64,000 bases of DNA from Caldatribacterium sp964426875 (lineage in GTDB: Bacteria > Atribacterota > Atribacteria > Atribacterales > Caldatribacteriaceae): the NCBI GenBank assembly GCA_964426875.1, contig CAYRSB010000003.1:62001-126000 (forward strand), in the 5' to 3' direction. Below are positions 8,518 through 17,672 of the stretch, in pieces; position 1 is the first letter of the stretch; every line of letters begins with the position of its first letter. The notes beneath the pieces are model-generated. The model was not told where the DNA came from and did not search any database. It was given only the letters and a program-made list of their open reading frames with translations. Made by a program: the position numbers and the translations under genes.

Positions 8518-11500
8518 CCATCTCCTTGGCTACACGAAGGTGGAGAACCATTCCAAGGCGGTCTTGTACCTCCTTGTGGTACTCCTGAATCGACCTTATA
8601 GTCATCTTCCCAACTTTGAGCCTCTCGATGGCGTAGACTGTGGCTTCCGCACCGGAAAGAGTAGTAACGCAGGGAATGTCCCGTATGATGGCTTCCTTAC
8701 GAATGACACTGCTCTCCTTCTGTGCCTTGCCTCCAGAGGGAGTGTTGATGACGAGATGGATCTCCCGATTCTTGATCATATCCACGATGTTGGGGCGGCC
8801 TTCACCGACCTTCTGGACTATTTCCACCGGGATACCGTTGTTGCTCAGCACTTTTGCCGTTCCCCTCGTGGCCACGATACGAAAGCCGAGGTCCCAGAGT
8901 TTTTTGGCCAGGAAGATGACCCCCCGCTTATCCTTATTCTTCACGCTTATGAACACCGTTCCTTCAAGGGGCAGGTACGACTGGGCAGCAATCTGAGATT
9001 TGGCAAAGGCCATGCCAAAATCTACATCGATACCCATGACCTCGCCGGTGGAACGCATTTCAGGACCCAAAACTGGGTCGACCCCTGGAAAACGGCGGAA
9101 GGGGAAAACGGATTCCTTCACCGCAAAGTAAGGAATTTCCACCTCTCGGGTGAGGCCAATATCTCTGAGTTTTCTCCCCGCCATGACTTGAGAAGCAAGG
9201 CGGGCAAAGGGAACTCCTGTAGCCTTGCTCACGAAGGGAACAGTCCGGGAAGCCCGAGGATTGACTTCAAGAACATACACTTCGTCGTCTTTTACTGCGT
9301 ACTGCACGTTCATGAGCCCTATAACTTTGAGTTCTCGGGCCAAGGCGTATGTGTATTTCTTCACCCGCTCAATGATTTCATCGCTCAAGGAAAAAGGGGG
9401 GAGCACACAGGCACTATCTCCAGAGTGGATTCCGGCCTCCTCAATGTGCTCCATAATGCCTGCCACGATAGTCGTTTCTCCATCACTTATGGCATCCACG
9501 TCGATTTCTATAGCGTCTTCGAGAAATTCGTCAATAAGCACCGGGCGCCCCGGGGAAACCTCAACTGCCTGAGAAATGAATTCCTCAAGCTCCTCCTCGC
9601 TGTATATGATGCGCATGGCTCTCCCCCCCAGAACATAGGAGGGACGAACCATAACAGGGTACCCAATGTACTGAGCGACTTGCTTTGCCTCCTCGAAGGA
9701 GGTTGCCACTCCATTTCTCGGTTGCTTGAGACCCAAAACCTGCACGAGATCCTTAAAACGGTCTCGGTCCTCGGCAATATCAATGCTTTCTGGGGAAGTT
9801 CCCAAAATCGGAACCCCTGCTCGCTCCAGGTCTTTGGCAAGATTCAGGGGAGTCTGCCCTCCCAGCTGTAGTATGACTCCTTCGGGGCGTTCCTTCTCAA
9901 CCACGTTGAGAACATCCTCAATGTAGAGGGGTTCAAAGAAGAGTTTATCGGAAGTATCGTAATCTGTACTCACGGTTTCAGGGTTACTGTTGATCATTAT
10001 GGTCTCGTATCCCATGTCCCGCAGACCCCAAGTAGCATGGACACAGCAGTAATCGAACTCTATCCCCTGTCCGATGCGATTGGGCCCAGCTCCAAGGATG
10101 ACTACTTTCCGCCGGTCGGTAGGGTTTGCTTCACACTCTTCTTCATAGGTTGAGTAATAGTAGGGAGTCTCTGCCTCAAACTCAGCAGCGCAGGTGTCCA
10201 CCTGCTTGTACACCGCTTCAACACCCAGGGACTTGCGAAAATGACGGACTTCCCACTCATTAGTGCCGAAGATACGGGCAATCTGTCGATCGGAAAATCC
10301 AAACTCTTTTGCCCGACGAAGAAGTTCCCTATCGACACTCTTCAAAGAGGGGACCTTTTTCAGCTCTTCTTCCATTTCTACGATTTCCTGAATCTGGCGG
10401 ATGAACCAGAGGTCAATTTTAGACCACTCCTGTATCTCGTGGACGCTCATGCCCTCTTTCAGAGCCATTTTAATGTAGAAAATACGGTCGGGATTTGGTC
10501 GGGTGAGCTTCTCATACAGGAGTTCCTTTCTCCTTGATGAGGGTATCTCTTCCCACCTCTTGACATCCTCAAGACCACACTTTCCAATCTCTAAGGAACG
10601 CAACCCCTTCTGTAGGGCCTCTTTGAAATTCCTCCCAATGGCCATCGTTTCCCCCACACTTTTCATGGAAATACCAAGGTAGGGTTCGGCTTCGGGAAAC
10701 TTCTCGAAGGTGAAACGTGGAATCTTGACCACACAGTAATCCAGAGCCGGTTCAAAGGAGGCAGGAGTCTTGCGGGTTATGTCGTTGGGAATCTCATCAA
10801 GGGTGTATCCCACAGCAAGTCTAGCAGCAATTTTTGCAATGGGGAATCCAGTAGCCTTAGAAGCTAAAGCAGAACTCCGGGATACCCGAGGATTGATTTC
10901 GATGATGACCATTCGACCGCTTGTAGGATGTACTGCAAACTGGATATTACATCCTCCGGTATCCACTCCAATCTCTCGAATGGCCCGGATGGCAAAATCT
11001 CTCATTTTTTGATACTCTTCGTCAGTAAGGGTTTGAGCCGGAGCCACGGTAATGCTGTCCCCGGTATGGATGCCCATAGGGTCAAGGTTTTCGATGGAAC
11101 AGATGATGACCACGTTGTCTTTTCCGTCTCGCATGACCTCAAGTTCGTATTCTTTCCAACCGATAACCGACTCTTCAATGAGGATTTCCCGAATCATGCT
11201 GCTTTCAAGAGCCCTTTGGGCGAGTTCCTCAAACTCCTCGATGTTGTAAGCGATGGCTCCTCCCGTTCCCCCCAGGGTGAAACTCGGCCGAATCACAAGG
11301 GGAAAACCTATCTCCCGGGCAACTTCAAGGGCTTCCCTCAAGTTGTACGCCTGGCCGCTTCGGGGAACATCAAGGCCAATCCTGAGCATTGCCTCTTTGA
11401 AGAGTTTTCGGTCTTCCGCCTTCTCGATGGCTTCCGGTGAAGCCCCCAGAACCTCCACTCCGAATCGCTCAAGGGTGCCCCGCTTTTTAAGCTGAATGGT

Positions 11501-11794
11501 AAGATTCAGAGCCGTTTGTCCCCCCAGGGTGGGCAAAAGGGCGTCAGGCCGTTCCCGGGCGATGATATGTTCAAGAACTTCCGGAACCAAGGGCTCAATG
11601 TAGGTTCGATCTGCCATCTCTGGATCAGTCATGATGGTGGCAGGATTACTGTTGACGAGAACCACTTCATACCCCTCACTCTTTAGGGCCTTGCAACCCT
11701 GAGTCCCAGAATAATCGAATTCACAGGCCTGCCCAATCACAATGGGGCCGGAGCCAACAATGAGAATCCTCTTTATGTCCGTTCGCTTAGGCAC
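8495..11794 (-). CDS. carB: Carbamoyl-phosphate synthase, large subunit
   Basis: 1099 residues, the synthetase subunit making carbamoyl phosphate from ammonia, bicarbonate and 2 ATP for pyrimidines and arginine. The two homologous ATP-grasp halves are seen at residues 1-400 (ILIVGSGPIVIGQACEFDYS) and 560-940 (VVILGAGPNRIGQGIEFDYC), separated by the oligomerisation domain. The C-terminal 140 residues form the MGS-like allosteric domain (VFISVKNKDKRGVIFLAKK). About 25 residues longer than E. coli CarB. GTG start, preceded by GGGGGAGTACT, overlapping the carA stop by 8 nt. Confidence 0.98.
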   Translation of the reverse strand: MPKRTDIKRILIVGSGPIVIGQACEFDYSGTQGCKALKSEGYEVVLVNSNPATIMTDPEMADRTYIEPLVPEVLEHIIARERPDALLPTLGGQTALNLTIQLKKRGTLERFGVEVLGASPEAIEKAEDRKLFKEAMLRIGLDVPRSGQAYNLREALEVAREIGFPLVIRPSFTLGGTGGAIAYNIEEFEELAQRALESSMIREILIEESVIGWKEYELEVMRDGKDNVVIICSIENLDPMGIHTGDSITVAPAQTLTDEEYQKMRDFAIRAIREIGVDTGGCNIQFAVHPTSGRMVIIEINPRVSRSSALASKATGFPIAKIAARLAVGYTLDEIPNDITRKTPASFEPALDYCVVKIPRFTFEKFPEAEPYLGISMKSVGETMAIGRNFKEALQKGLRSLEIGKCGLEDVKRWEEIPSSRRKELLYEKLTRPNPDRIFYIKMALKEGMSVHEIQEWSKIDLWFIRQIQEIVEMEEELKKVPSLKSVDRELLRRAKEFGFSDRQIARIFGTNEWEVRHFRKSLGVEAVYKQVDTCAAEFEAETPYYYSTYEEECEANPTDRRKVVILGAGPNRIGQGIEFDYCCVHATWGLRDMGYETIMINSNPETVSTDYDTSDKLFFEPLYIEDVLNVVEKERPEGVILQLGGQTPLNLAKDLERAGVPILGTSPESIDIAEDRDRFKDLVQVLGLKQPRNGVATSFEEAKQVAQYIGYPVMVRPSYVLGGRAMRIIYSEEELEEFISQAVEVSPGRPVLIDEFLEDAIEIDVDAISDGETTIVAGIMEHIEEAGIHSGDSACVLPPFSLSDEIIERVKKYTYALARELKVIGLMNVQYAVKDDEVYVLEVNPRASRTVPFVSKATGVPFARLASQVMAGRKLRDIGLTREVEIPYFAVKESVFPFRRFPGVDPVLGPEMRSTGEVMGIDVDFGMAFAKSQIAAQSYLPLEGTVFISVKNKDKRGVIFLAKKLWDLGFRIVATRGTAKVLSNNGIPVEIVQKVGEGRPNIVDMIKNREIHLVINTPSGGKAQKESSVIRKEAIIRDIPCVTTLSGAEATVYAIERLKVGKMTIRSIQEYHKEVQDRLGMVLHLRVAKEMVALGESS

Positions 11795-12866
11795 AGTACT
11801 CCCCCACCATCTTTATGAAATGGTCGAAGAGGTACGTTGTGTCGTGAGGTCCGGGACGGGCCTCGGGATGGAACTGCACCGAGAAAAGGGGTAATTCCTT
11901 GTGGACCATTCCTTCCAAAGTGTAGTCGTTGAGATTGAGGTGTGTGATTTCCACCTCTTGCGACAGGGTATCGATGTCCACACTGAAACCATGATTCTGG
12001 GTGGTTATGGCTACCCAGCCGGTTCGTAAATCCTTCACCGGGTGATTGCCGCCATGGTGACCAAACTTGAGTTTGAAGGTCTTGCCTCCCAAGGCCTGGG
12101 CTATGACCTGATGACCAAGGCATATGCCGAAAACCGGGACTCTCCCGATGACCTGGCGGGCAAATTCTACTACATAGGACAAAGCTGCCGGGTCCCCCGG
12201 GCCATTGGAGAGGAGAACACCATCGGGCTTGGTTGAAAGTACCTCCTCGGCGAGAGTAAAGGCAGGATACACGACGACCCTGCAATTTCGGCGGCCCAGC
12301 TCTCGCAGGATTCCGAATTTGACCCCACAGTCCAAAACAGCAATGGTATAGTCCCCTTCTTCTCTCCACACGTAAGGCTCTCTGGTGGTAACTTTCTGTA
12401 CCAGGTCCTGTCCAGCCATCTCCGGTATCTGCCGGGCCTTCTCCACCAAAGATTCAGGATCCAGATCAAGACAAGACATGACCGCTCTCATGGCTCCCTT
12501 TTCTCGTATGTGACGGGTAAGGGCACGAGTATCGATACGCTCAAGCCCCATAATCCCGTGACGCTTAAGGTAATTCTCGAGGCTCTCTTCCGCTCTCCAG
12601 TTGCTGTAGAGGGAACTCTTTTCCCGAATGATAAAACCTTCGACCTGGGGTTTTACCGATTCCACGTCTTCTGCATTCACCCCGTAGTTACCGATAAGCG
12701 GGTAGGTCATGGTGACAATCTGACCCTTGTAGGAGGGATCGGTGAGGATTTCCTGGTAGCCAGTCATGCTGGTATTGAAAACCACTTCTCCGCTTACTTC
12801 GCCAGGAGCTCCGAAGGCGTAACCCCAAAAGACCCTTCCATCCTCTAAAGCAAGCAGCGCCTTCAC
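11787..12866 (-). CDS. carA: Carbamoyl-phosphate synthase, small (glutaminase) subunit
   Basis: 359 residues. The N-terminal half is the CarA-specific domain (FGAPGEVSGEVVFNTSMTGY). The C-terminal half is a class I glutamine amidotransferase with nucleophile Cys in GICLGHQ and the His-Glu pair in SVQFHPEARPGP. It feeds ammonia to CarB, whose gene overlaps its end. GTG start at 12866 behind GAGGGTGTTGCT. A TTGACA sequence lies at 12897-12902 on the minus strand but no -10 box sits at the right distance, so transcription from the upstream radical SAM gene is the simpler reading. No UMP or PyrR leader structure was seen. Confidence 0.98.
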   Translation of the reverse strand: MKALLALEDGRVFWGYAFGAPGEVSGEVVFNTSMTGYQEILTDPSYKGQIVTMTYPLIGNYGVNAEDVESVKPQVEGFIIREKSSLYSNWRAEESLENYLKRHGIMGLERIDTRALTRHIREKGAMRAVMSCLDLDPESLVEKARQIPEMAGQDLVQKVTTREPYVWREEGDYTIAVLDCGVKFGILRELGRRNCRVVVYPAFTLAEEVLSTKPDGVLLSNGPGDPAALSYVVEFARQVIGRVPVFGICLGHQVIAQALGGKTFKLKFGHHGGNHPVKDLRTGWVAITTQNHGFSVDIDTLSQEVEITHLNLNDYTLEGMVHKELPLFSVQFHPEARPGPHDTTYLFDHFIKMVGEYCA

Positions 12867-12898
12867 AGCAACACCCTCTGCCTAATATACCATACCTG

Positions 12899-14194
12899 TC
12901 AAGAGGCACCCTCGAACCCTGGAACGACCTTAGGATGGGAGGCTACCCAATGGTAGTAGAGACTGGCAGGAAGGAAGTACTGAAGGTAACGACGGTTACG
13001 CCACAGACGTCTGACAATTCGGGGAATAGAATAAAACTCTCGAAAGACAAAATTGTATCCTTCTTGAAGCTCTTCAGGAGTCATCCTTGCCGGGTAGTAC
13101 ACTACATGGGCAAAGTCGTACTTGGACCAATCGAAAGAAAAGATTCGTCCCTGGGATTTCAACTGCTCAAAAACTTCTGTCCCCGGAAGAGGTGTAAGGA
13201 CCGAAAACTGGGCAAAATCAATCTGTGCTTCCTCTATGAATTGAAGGGTACGGGAGAAAACACTTGGGTCGTCCTCGTCAAATCCAAAAACAAAGGAACC
13301 AATAACCATAATGTCGTACTCGTGGAAGCGTTCCACAAGCCTTCGGTACTGGTGAACCTTGTGGAAGGACTTGTGCATGAGTTCGAGGTTCTCCTCGTTC
13401 ACCGACTCAAAGCCCACGAAGAGAGCAATACACCCACTCTGAGCAGCCAGCTTCAAAAGTTCTTCATCCTCGGCCATGCGGAGTGTCCCCTGGCTCACCC
13501 ACCTCCGCTGAAGAGGGACGAGAACCCGAAAGAGTTCCTTGGAATACGCCGGATTACCAACAATGTTGTCGTCGAGAAAACCAATGAATCGAGAAGAGTA
13601 CCTCTGTATCTCCTCCACAACCTCCTCCACCGGGCGGTGACGATACTTCCGACCCATGAATTTCGAGACTGAACAGAAGCCACATCCGTGGGGACAACCC
13701 CGGGTGGTTTGAAAAACATGCTTTAAGAGGTACCTGCCTCGAAGAAGATCAAGGCGTGAATGGGGAAGCCCTGAAAGCGAAGGAAGGCTCTCCCTTCGGT
13801 AAAAGGCTTGGAGTCTTCCCTGTTCACAATCCTCAAGGACTTTCTCCCACAGTCCTTCCGCTTCTCCTATGACCACACTATCGGCATGCTCCTTGGCTTC
13901 TTCTGGCAAAGCGGTGGGGTGAATGCCCCCGAGAACAACCTTCACGCCTCTTCTGCGAAACTCCTCAGCGATCTCGTACGCCCGAACAGCCGTGGCACTC
14001 ATGACCGTTATGCCTACAAGATCATACGGCTCATTAAAGTTTACGTCCTCAATCCGCTCGTCGACAATGCGCACCTCGTGATGCGGAGGTGTTAAAGCAG
14101 CGATAAGCGGAAGGCTGGCCTGAGGAAAAGGAACGTACCTTACCTTTTTTCGCTTCGGGACACCTGGCCCTGGTGCCACAAGAAGAATTCTCAA
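12899..14194 (-). CDS. B12-binding-domain radical SAM protein, function unknown
   Basis: 431 residues from a TTG start at 14194, chosen because AAGAAGG lies 8 nt upstream and the protein then begins with the usual RILLVAPGPG; a longer frame to 14248 would start inside the -10 box. Residues 1-140 form a cobalamin-binding Rossmann fold (YDLVGITVMSATAVRAYEIA, GGIHPTALPEEA) without the DxHxxG lower-ligand motif. Residues 170-400 are the radical SAM barrel with cluster motif GCPHGCGFC (CxxxCxxC). This architecture occurs in methylases and ring-rearranging enzymes; the substrate cannot be inferred. It lies 32 bp upstream of carA on the same strand. Confidence 0.85.
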   Translation of the reverse strand: MRILLVAPGPGVPKRKKVRYVPFPQASLPLIAALTPPHHEVRIVDERIEDVNFNEPYDLVGITVMSATAVRAYEIAEEFRRRGVKVVLGGIHPTALPEEAKEHADSVVIGEAEGLWEKVLEDCEQGRLQAFYRRESLPSLSGLPHSRLDLLRGRYLLKHVFQTTRGCPHGCGFCSVSKFMGRKYRHRPVEEVVEEIQRYSSRFIGFLDDNIVGNPAYSKELFRVLVPLQRRWVSQGTLRMAEDEELLKLAAQSGCIALFVGFESVNEENLELMHKSFHKVHQYRRLVERFHEYDIMVIGSFVFGFDEDDPSVFSRTLQFIEEAQIDFAQFSVLTPLPGTEVFEQLKSQGRIFSFDWSKYDFAHVVYYPARMTPEELQEGYNFVFREFYSIPRIVRRLWRNRRYLQYFLPASLYYHWVASHPKVVPGFEGAS

Positions 14195-14227
14195 AAGTTC
14201 AACCTTCTTTCCCGTAGTTCTCCTGCC

Positions 14228-14233
14228 ATTATA
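14228..14233 (-). promoter_or_regulatory. -10 box in front of the radical SAM/carAB operon
   Basis: A consensus TATAAT reads on the minus strand at 14233-14228, giving a start of transcription near 14221 and a leader of about 27 nt before the TTG start at 14194. The -35 region is poor. The box contains the ATG of the longer possible frame, which argues against that start. Confidence 0.5.
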
Positions 14234-14262
14234 CACTATCACCCGCATGCTGAGAATTGTGC

Positions 14263-14268
14263 TACAAT
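14263..14268 (+). promoter_or_regulatory. -10 box of the nfeD-slipin operon, possibly leaderless
   Basis: TACAAT at 14263-14268 lies 6 bases before the GTG start at 14275, so transcription would begin at or next to the start codon. There is no Shine-Dalgarno sequence in the short space. The -35 region is not recognisable. It is back to back with the minus-strand -10 box at 14228-14233. Confidence 0.4.
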
Positions 14269-14274
14269 AAAAGT

Positions 14275-15507
14275 GTGAGGAAAGAACTGTTGGTGTTGCT
14301 TTTTCTATGGTGCTTGCTCATAATAACCCGCTCTGCCTCGGCTGGGGAAACAATTCTTGGAGGTAAAATCCATGGAATTATCACCCCGGTTATGGAAGGG
14401 TTCGTGCATCGCGTCCTCACCGAGGCCTGCAGAGAGGAAGCCTGGGGGGTTCTCTTTCTTCTCGATACCCCTGGAGGCCTTGAGGAATCAATGCGGACAA
14501 TAGTCCGAGAGATACTGCAGTCCCCGGTACCGGTTGTGGTGTACGTTTACCCCCAAGGAGCACGAGCAGCTTCAGCGGGAAGCTTTATCGCCATCTCGGC
14601 CCATTTTACCTTCATGAGTCCAAATACCACCATAGGAGCCGCCCACCCTGTGACTGTCGAAGGCCAAGCCGTTAGTGAAAAGATAGTAAATGATGCTGCT
14701 TCCTTCATGCGTTCTCTGGCCGAGAGCAGAAACCGTAATCCTGATGTGGCTGAGAAGATGGTCCGAGAAAGCCTATCCCTTACGGAGAAAGAAGCTCTGA
14801 CGAAGAGTCTCATCAATGGAGTGTGTGTCTCCTTAAAGGAAGTTTTTGAGACTCTTTCAATTCCCGAAGCCTCGGTACGCTGGGTAGAGATGTCGGGAAG
14901 GGAGAAGTTCTTGCAATTCCTTGTGAATCCCAACCTGGCTTATATCTTCCTCGTTCTTGGAGTTCTTGGACTTATCTTTGAACTCTCCAATCCTGGAGCG
15001 GTAGCCCCTGGGGTCTTTGGGGGCATTCTTCTTCTCTTTGCTCTCTACGCTCTCTCTCTTTTGCCTACCAACTGGAGCGGGGTGGTCCTCCTTCTTCTGG
15101 GATTCCTCTTCCTCTTTCTTGATCTTTTTGTGACCCCAGGTATCGGAGTCCTAACCGCGGGAGGTGTTGTTTCCCTCCTTCTTGGCTCTCTCATGGTCTT
15201 TGATCCTCAAAGCACCTTCCGCATACCCTTAGGACTGGTTGTGGCAGTGGTGGGGAGTATCACTGCCTTTTTCACATTTGCCCTTACCCTGGCCTTCAGG
15301 GCTTTACGCAAAAGGGCAACCACCGGCATAGAGTCCCTACGGGGGAAAATCGGCACTGCTCGGGATGATCTCTCTCCCGAAGGGTTTATTGTAGTGGAGG
15401 GTGAGCTCTGGTGGGCTAGAGCGTCTGAGCCTGTCAAGAAAGGTGAAAAAGTGGTCGTCCTTTGCAAAGAGGGACAGACCCTTATCGTCGATAAAAAGGA
15501 GGGATGA
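14275..15507 (+). CDS. NfeD family membrane-bound serine protease (ClpP class)
   Basis: 410 residues from a GTG at 14275; the TTG at 14257 in the same frame is less likely because the protein from 14275 begins with a proper signal/anchor (RKELLVLLFLWCLLIITRSA). Residues 25-215 form a ClpP/SppA-type protease domain with the nucleophile region ARAASAGSFIAISAHFTFMS and GAAHPV. Residues 220-330 are a run of hydrophobic helices, and the last 70 residues are the OB-fold NfeD domain (LRGKIGTARDDLSPEGF). These proteases cleave the C-terminus of their partner slipin, encoded next with an ATGA overlap. Confidence 0.93.
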   Translation: MRKELLVLLFLWCLLIITRSASAGETILGGKIHGIITPVMEGFVHRVLTEACREEAWGVLFLLDTPGGLEESMRTIVREILQSPVPVVVYVYPQGARAASAGSFIAISAHFTFMSPNTTIGAAHPVTVEGQAVSEKIVNDAASFMRSLAESRNRNPDVAEKMVRESLSLTEKEALTKSLINGVCVSLKEVFETLSIPEASVRWVEMSGREKFLQFLVNPNLAYIFLVLGVLGLIFELSNPGAVAPGVFGGILLLFALYALSLLPTNWSGVVLLLLGFLFLFLDLFVTPGIGVLTAGGVVSLLLGSLMVFDPQSTFRIPLGLVVAVVGSITAFFTFALTLAFRALRKRATTGIESLRGKIGTARDDLSPEGFIVVEGELWWARASEPVKKGEKVVVLCKEGQTLIVDKKEG

Positions 15508-16253
15508 ATATGGCAGTCCTTGGAACCATCATCGTCATTGCGATTATCTTCCTTCTTGCCTCTATTCGGGTCGTTCGGGAATACGAGCGAGGGGTTATCT
15601 TTCGCCTCGGCCGTCTGGTGGGAGCAAAAGGACCGGGGCTCTTTTTCATCATTCCCTTCATCGACCAGCTGGTGCGAATCGGTCTGCGAGTCGTCACCAT
15701 GGACGTACCCAAGCAGGAACTCATCACCCGGGATAACGTTCCGGTTACCGTGGACGCAGTGGTCTACTTTCGAGTCATAAGCCCGGAAGACGCGGTAACA
15801 AAAGTAGAAAACTACATCACCGCCACTTCCCTTATCTCGCAAACTACCCTACGCAGCGTCGTTGGTCAATCAGAACTCGACGAACTCCTCATTCACCGGG
15901 ACAAAATCAACGAATCCTTGCAGAAAATCATCGATGAAAAGACCGACCCTTGGGGCATTAAGGTCTCTGCAGTGGAAATCAAAGAAGTTGTTCTCCCTGA
16001 AGAGCTCAAGCGCGCCATGGCCAGACAGGCTGAGACCGAGAGAGAACGACGGGCCAAAATCATCAACGCCGAGGGAGAATTCCAGGCGGCAGAGAAGCTC
16101 TCCCAGGCAGCACACATCATCGCTGAGAATCCCATTGCCCTTCAACTTCGCTACCTCCAGACCCTGGGCGACATTTCGGCAGAGAACGCTACGACCATCG
16201 TCTTCCCCTTACCGCTGGAGCTCTTGCAATTCCTCAAGAGTAAAGAGCAGTGA
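15504..16253 (+). CDS. Slipin/stomatin-like SPFH protein
   Basis: 249 residues: N-terminal membrane segment (residues 3-20), SPFH domain from REYERGVIFRLGRLVGAKGP through GIKVSAVEIKEVVLPEELK, then a charged coiled coil (RAMARQAETERERRAK) and a hydrophobic C-terminus (PLPLELLQFLKS) like the site cut by NfeD proteases. It forms ring-like oligomers on membranes. ATG overlaps the nfeD stop (ATGA); an alternative ATG lies 6 bases downstream. It is convergent with the next minus-strand gene, only 7 bp away. Confidence 0.95.
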   Translation: MNMAVLGTIIVIAIIFLLASIRVVREYERGVIFRLGRLVGAKGPGLFFIIPFIDQLVRIGLRVVTMDVPKQELITRDNVPVTVDAVVYFRVISPEDAVTKVENYITATSLISQTTLRSVVGQSELDELLIHRDKINESLQKIIDEKTDPWGIKVSAVEIKEVVLPEELKRAMARQAETERERRAKIINAEGEFQAAEKLSQAAHIIAENPIALQLRYLQTLGDISAENATTIVFPLPLELLQFLKSKEQ

Positions 16254-16260
16254 AGAGCTT

Positions 16261-16782
16261 CTACTTTGTGTGCTTCCACGCAGCCTGGACTTCTCCAAAG
16301 TAGATGGTGTGGTAATCATCCTGAGGATAGTACATTTCCCTGATAGAGGGAAGGAGAGAGTCTGACTCGACGTGAGATTTCTCCACCACGACGCATTGAA
16401 TCGAAGCGATGCATTCCACAATCGAGGGAACCGGGAACCCCTCAAGGTACAAGGGAGTTAACCCACAGAGGGCAAACTTGTCCGTATCTCTTCCCGAACG
16501 CTTTCCGCACTCTTCCACAGCTCGCGAAAGAGACGGAGAGGGAATGTTCACGGTGAAGGCAGGCTGTTCCTCAAGGAGTACATGGGTGAAGCGGGAAGGA
16601 CGAACAAAGACAGCAATTTCAGGTCGCCCCCACACAGTTCCGAAAAGAACCCACCCGATAGTCATAACGTTAGGGGTGGAGTTCCTTTTCCCCTGGGTGA
16701 CGAGGAGAAGTCCACCCACTTCCTCGATGGTCTGCCAGGCCAAAGGGCCCAATTCTTTCCAAGACACCTTTTCAAAATGCAT
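16261..16782 (-). CDS. Flavin reductase-like FMN-binding domain protein
   Basis: 173 residues with the flavin reductase-like split-barrel fold: GGLLLVTQGKRNSTPNVMTI, GRPEIAVFVRPSRFTHVLLE and AFTVNIPSPSLSRAVEECGK are typical FMN-binding segments. Proteins of this size serve as flavin reductases or rubredoxin-linked flavoproteins in anaerobes; the electron partner is not evident. ATG start behind GGAGGTGGGACA. Its start lies only 29 bp from the divergent radical SAM gene at 16812. Confidence 0.85.
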   Translation of the reverse strand: MHFEKVSWKELGPLAWQTIEEVGGLLLVTQGKRNSTPNVMTIGWVLFGTVWGRPEIAVFVRPSRFTHVLLEEQPAFTVNIPSPSLSRAVEECGKRSGRDTDKFALCGLTPLYLEGFPVPSIVECIASIQCVVVEKSHVESDSLLPSIREMYYPQDDYHTIYFGEVQAAWKHTK

Positions 16783-16811
16783 TGTCCCACCTCCTGAAAG
16801 GAGAAACTTTC

Positions 16812-17672
16812 ATGCGAATTCTTCGCCTCTTCGACCCTTGGAAGGATGAACTCTGTACTTGCCCTCCCAAGTACACCCTCAATCCCTACACGGGGTGTGC
16901 CCATCAATGCCTTTACTGCTACATTTCCTCCTTTATTTCCCACGCCTTCGAGCTCCGTGAGAAGCCCCCTTTCTTGCATCTCTTAGCCCGAGATCTCGAA
17001 GAGCGAGACCCAGGGCTCTATCTCTCCCTCTCTAATTCCTCCGACCCTTACCCCCCACTGGAGGGAGAGAAGCAGCTTACCCGAAAGATTCTGTCTCTCT
17101 GTGCCGAAAAGGATATGCCGGTACTTATCCTCACCAAATCCTCTCTCGTGGTGCGTGACGCGGATCTTTTGTCCTCCATGAAAGCCGTGGTGAGCATAAC
17201 CATTACCACTCCAGACGATGCCAAAGCCAGGGTCCTCGAACCCCACGCCCCATCCCCCAAAGAACGCATCAAGGCCATAGTAGAACTTGGCAGAAGGGGT
17301 ATTCCCGTTGTCCTGCGCATCGACCCCATTATCCCGGGAATCACCGATTCCTTCAGAGAGTGGTACCCGGTCTTCGAAAAAGTGGCCCCCTTTCTCAAAC
17401 AGGTCGTTGTCTCCACCCTGAAGCTTCGGCCGGACACCTGGCGGAGAATGGTCTCCGCTTTCCCTGAAATCTGCCATCTCCACCACCTGTATTCTGAAAG
17501 GAGGAAAAACAGCCTTTATCTCTCTTGCAAGATACGCTCTGGGCTTCTTGCAGAAATGCGAGACCTCGTTCACGCTTTCGGCCTTCCTCTCTCTACCTGC
17601 CGTGAGAACCTTTCAGAATACAACGACCTTACCTGTGACGGGAGTTTTTTCCTCAACCGGGGAGGTTCTTGA
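16812..17672 (+). CDS. SPL-family radical SAM protein
   Basis: 286 residues from ATG 16812, which has AAAGGAGAAACTTTC in front; the frame also opens at a TTG 30 bases earlier without a ribosome site. The cluster motif is GCAHQCLYCY (CxxxCxxC) near residue 29, inside NPYTGCAHQC, the hallmark of spore-photoproduct-lyase-like proteins of the Rv2578c/SplB group. Downstream strands SLSNSSDPYPPLEG and LILTKSSLVVRDADLL agree. No sporulation genes are nearby, so a DNA photoproduct repair role is uncertain. It shares a 29-bp divergent space with the flavin reductase-like gene, which could supply electrons. Confidence 0.88.
   Translation: MRILRLFDPWKDELCTCPPKYTLNPYTGCAHQCLYCYISSFISHAFELREKPPFLHLLARDLEERDPGLYLSLSNSSDPYPPLEGEKQLTRKILSLCAEKDMPVLILTKSSLVVRDADLLSSMKAVVSITITTPDDAKARVLEPHAPSPKERIKAIVELGRRGIPVVLRIDPIIPGITDSFREWYPVFEKVAPFLKQVVVSTLKLRPDTWRRMVSAFPEICHLHHLYSERRKNSLYLSCKIRSGLLAEMRDLVHAFGLPLSTCRENLSEYNDLTCDGSFFLNRGGS

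Noticed and set aside
12874..12902. TTGACA in front of carA as a promoter.
   Set aside because: The only -10-like sequence (TATATT) is 7 bp away and nothing fits at 17 bp.
13495..13719. Plus- and minus-strand ORFs overlapping the radical SAM gene and many other long shadow frames (for example 8357-9871 on the plus strand, 504 codons).
   Set aside because: They lie opposite genes with clear protein families (here carB), have no ribosome site and encode low-complexity or unrelated sequence; long antisense frames are expected with this codon bias.
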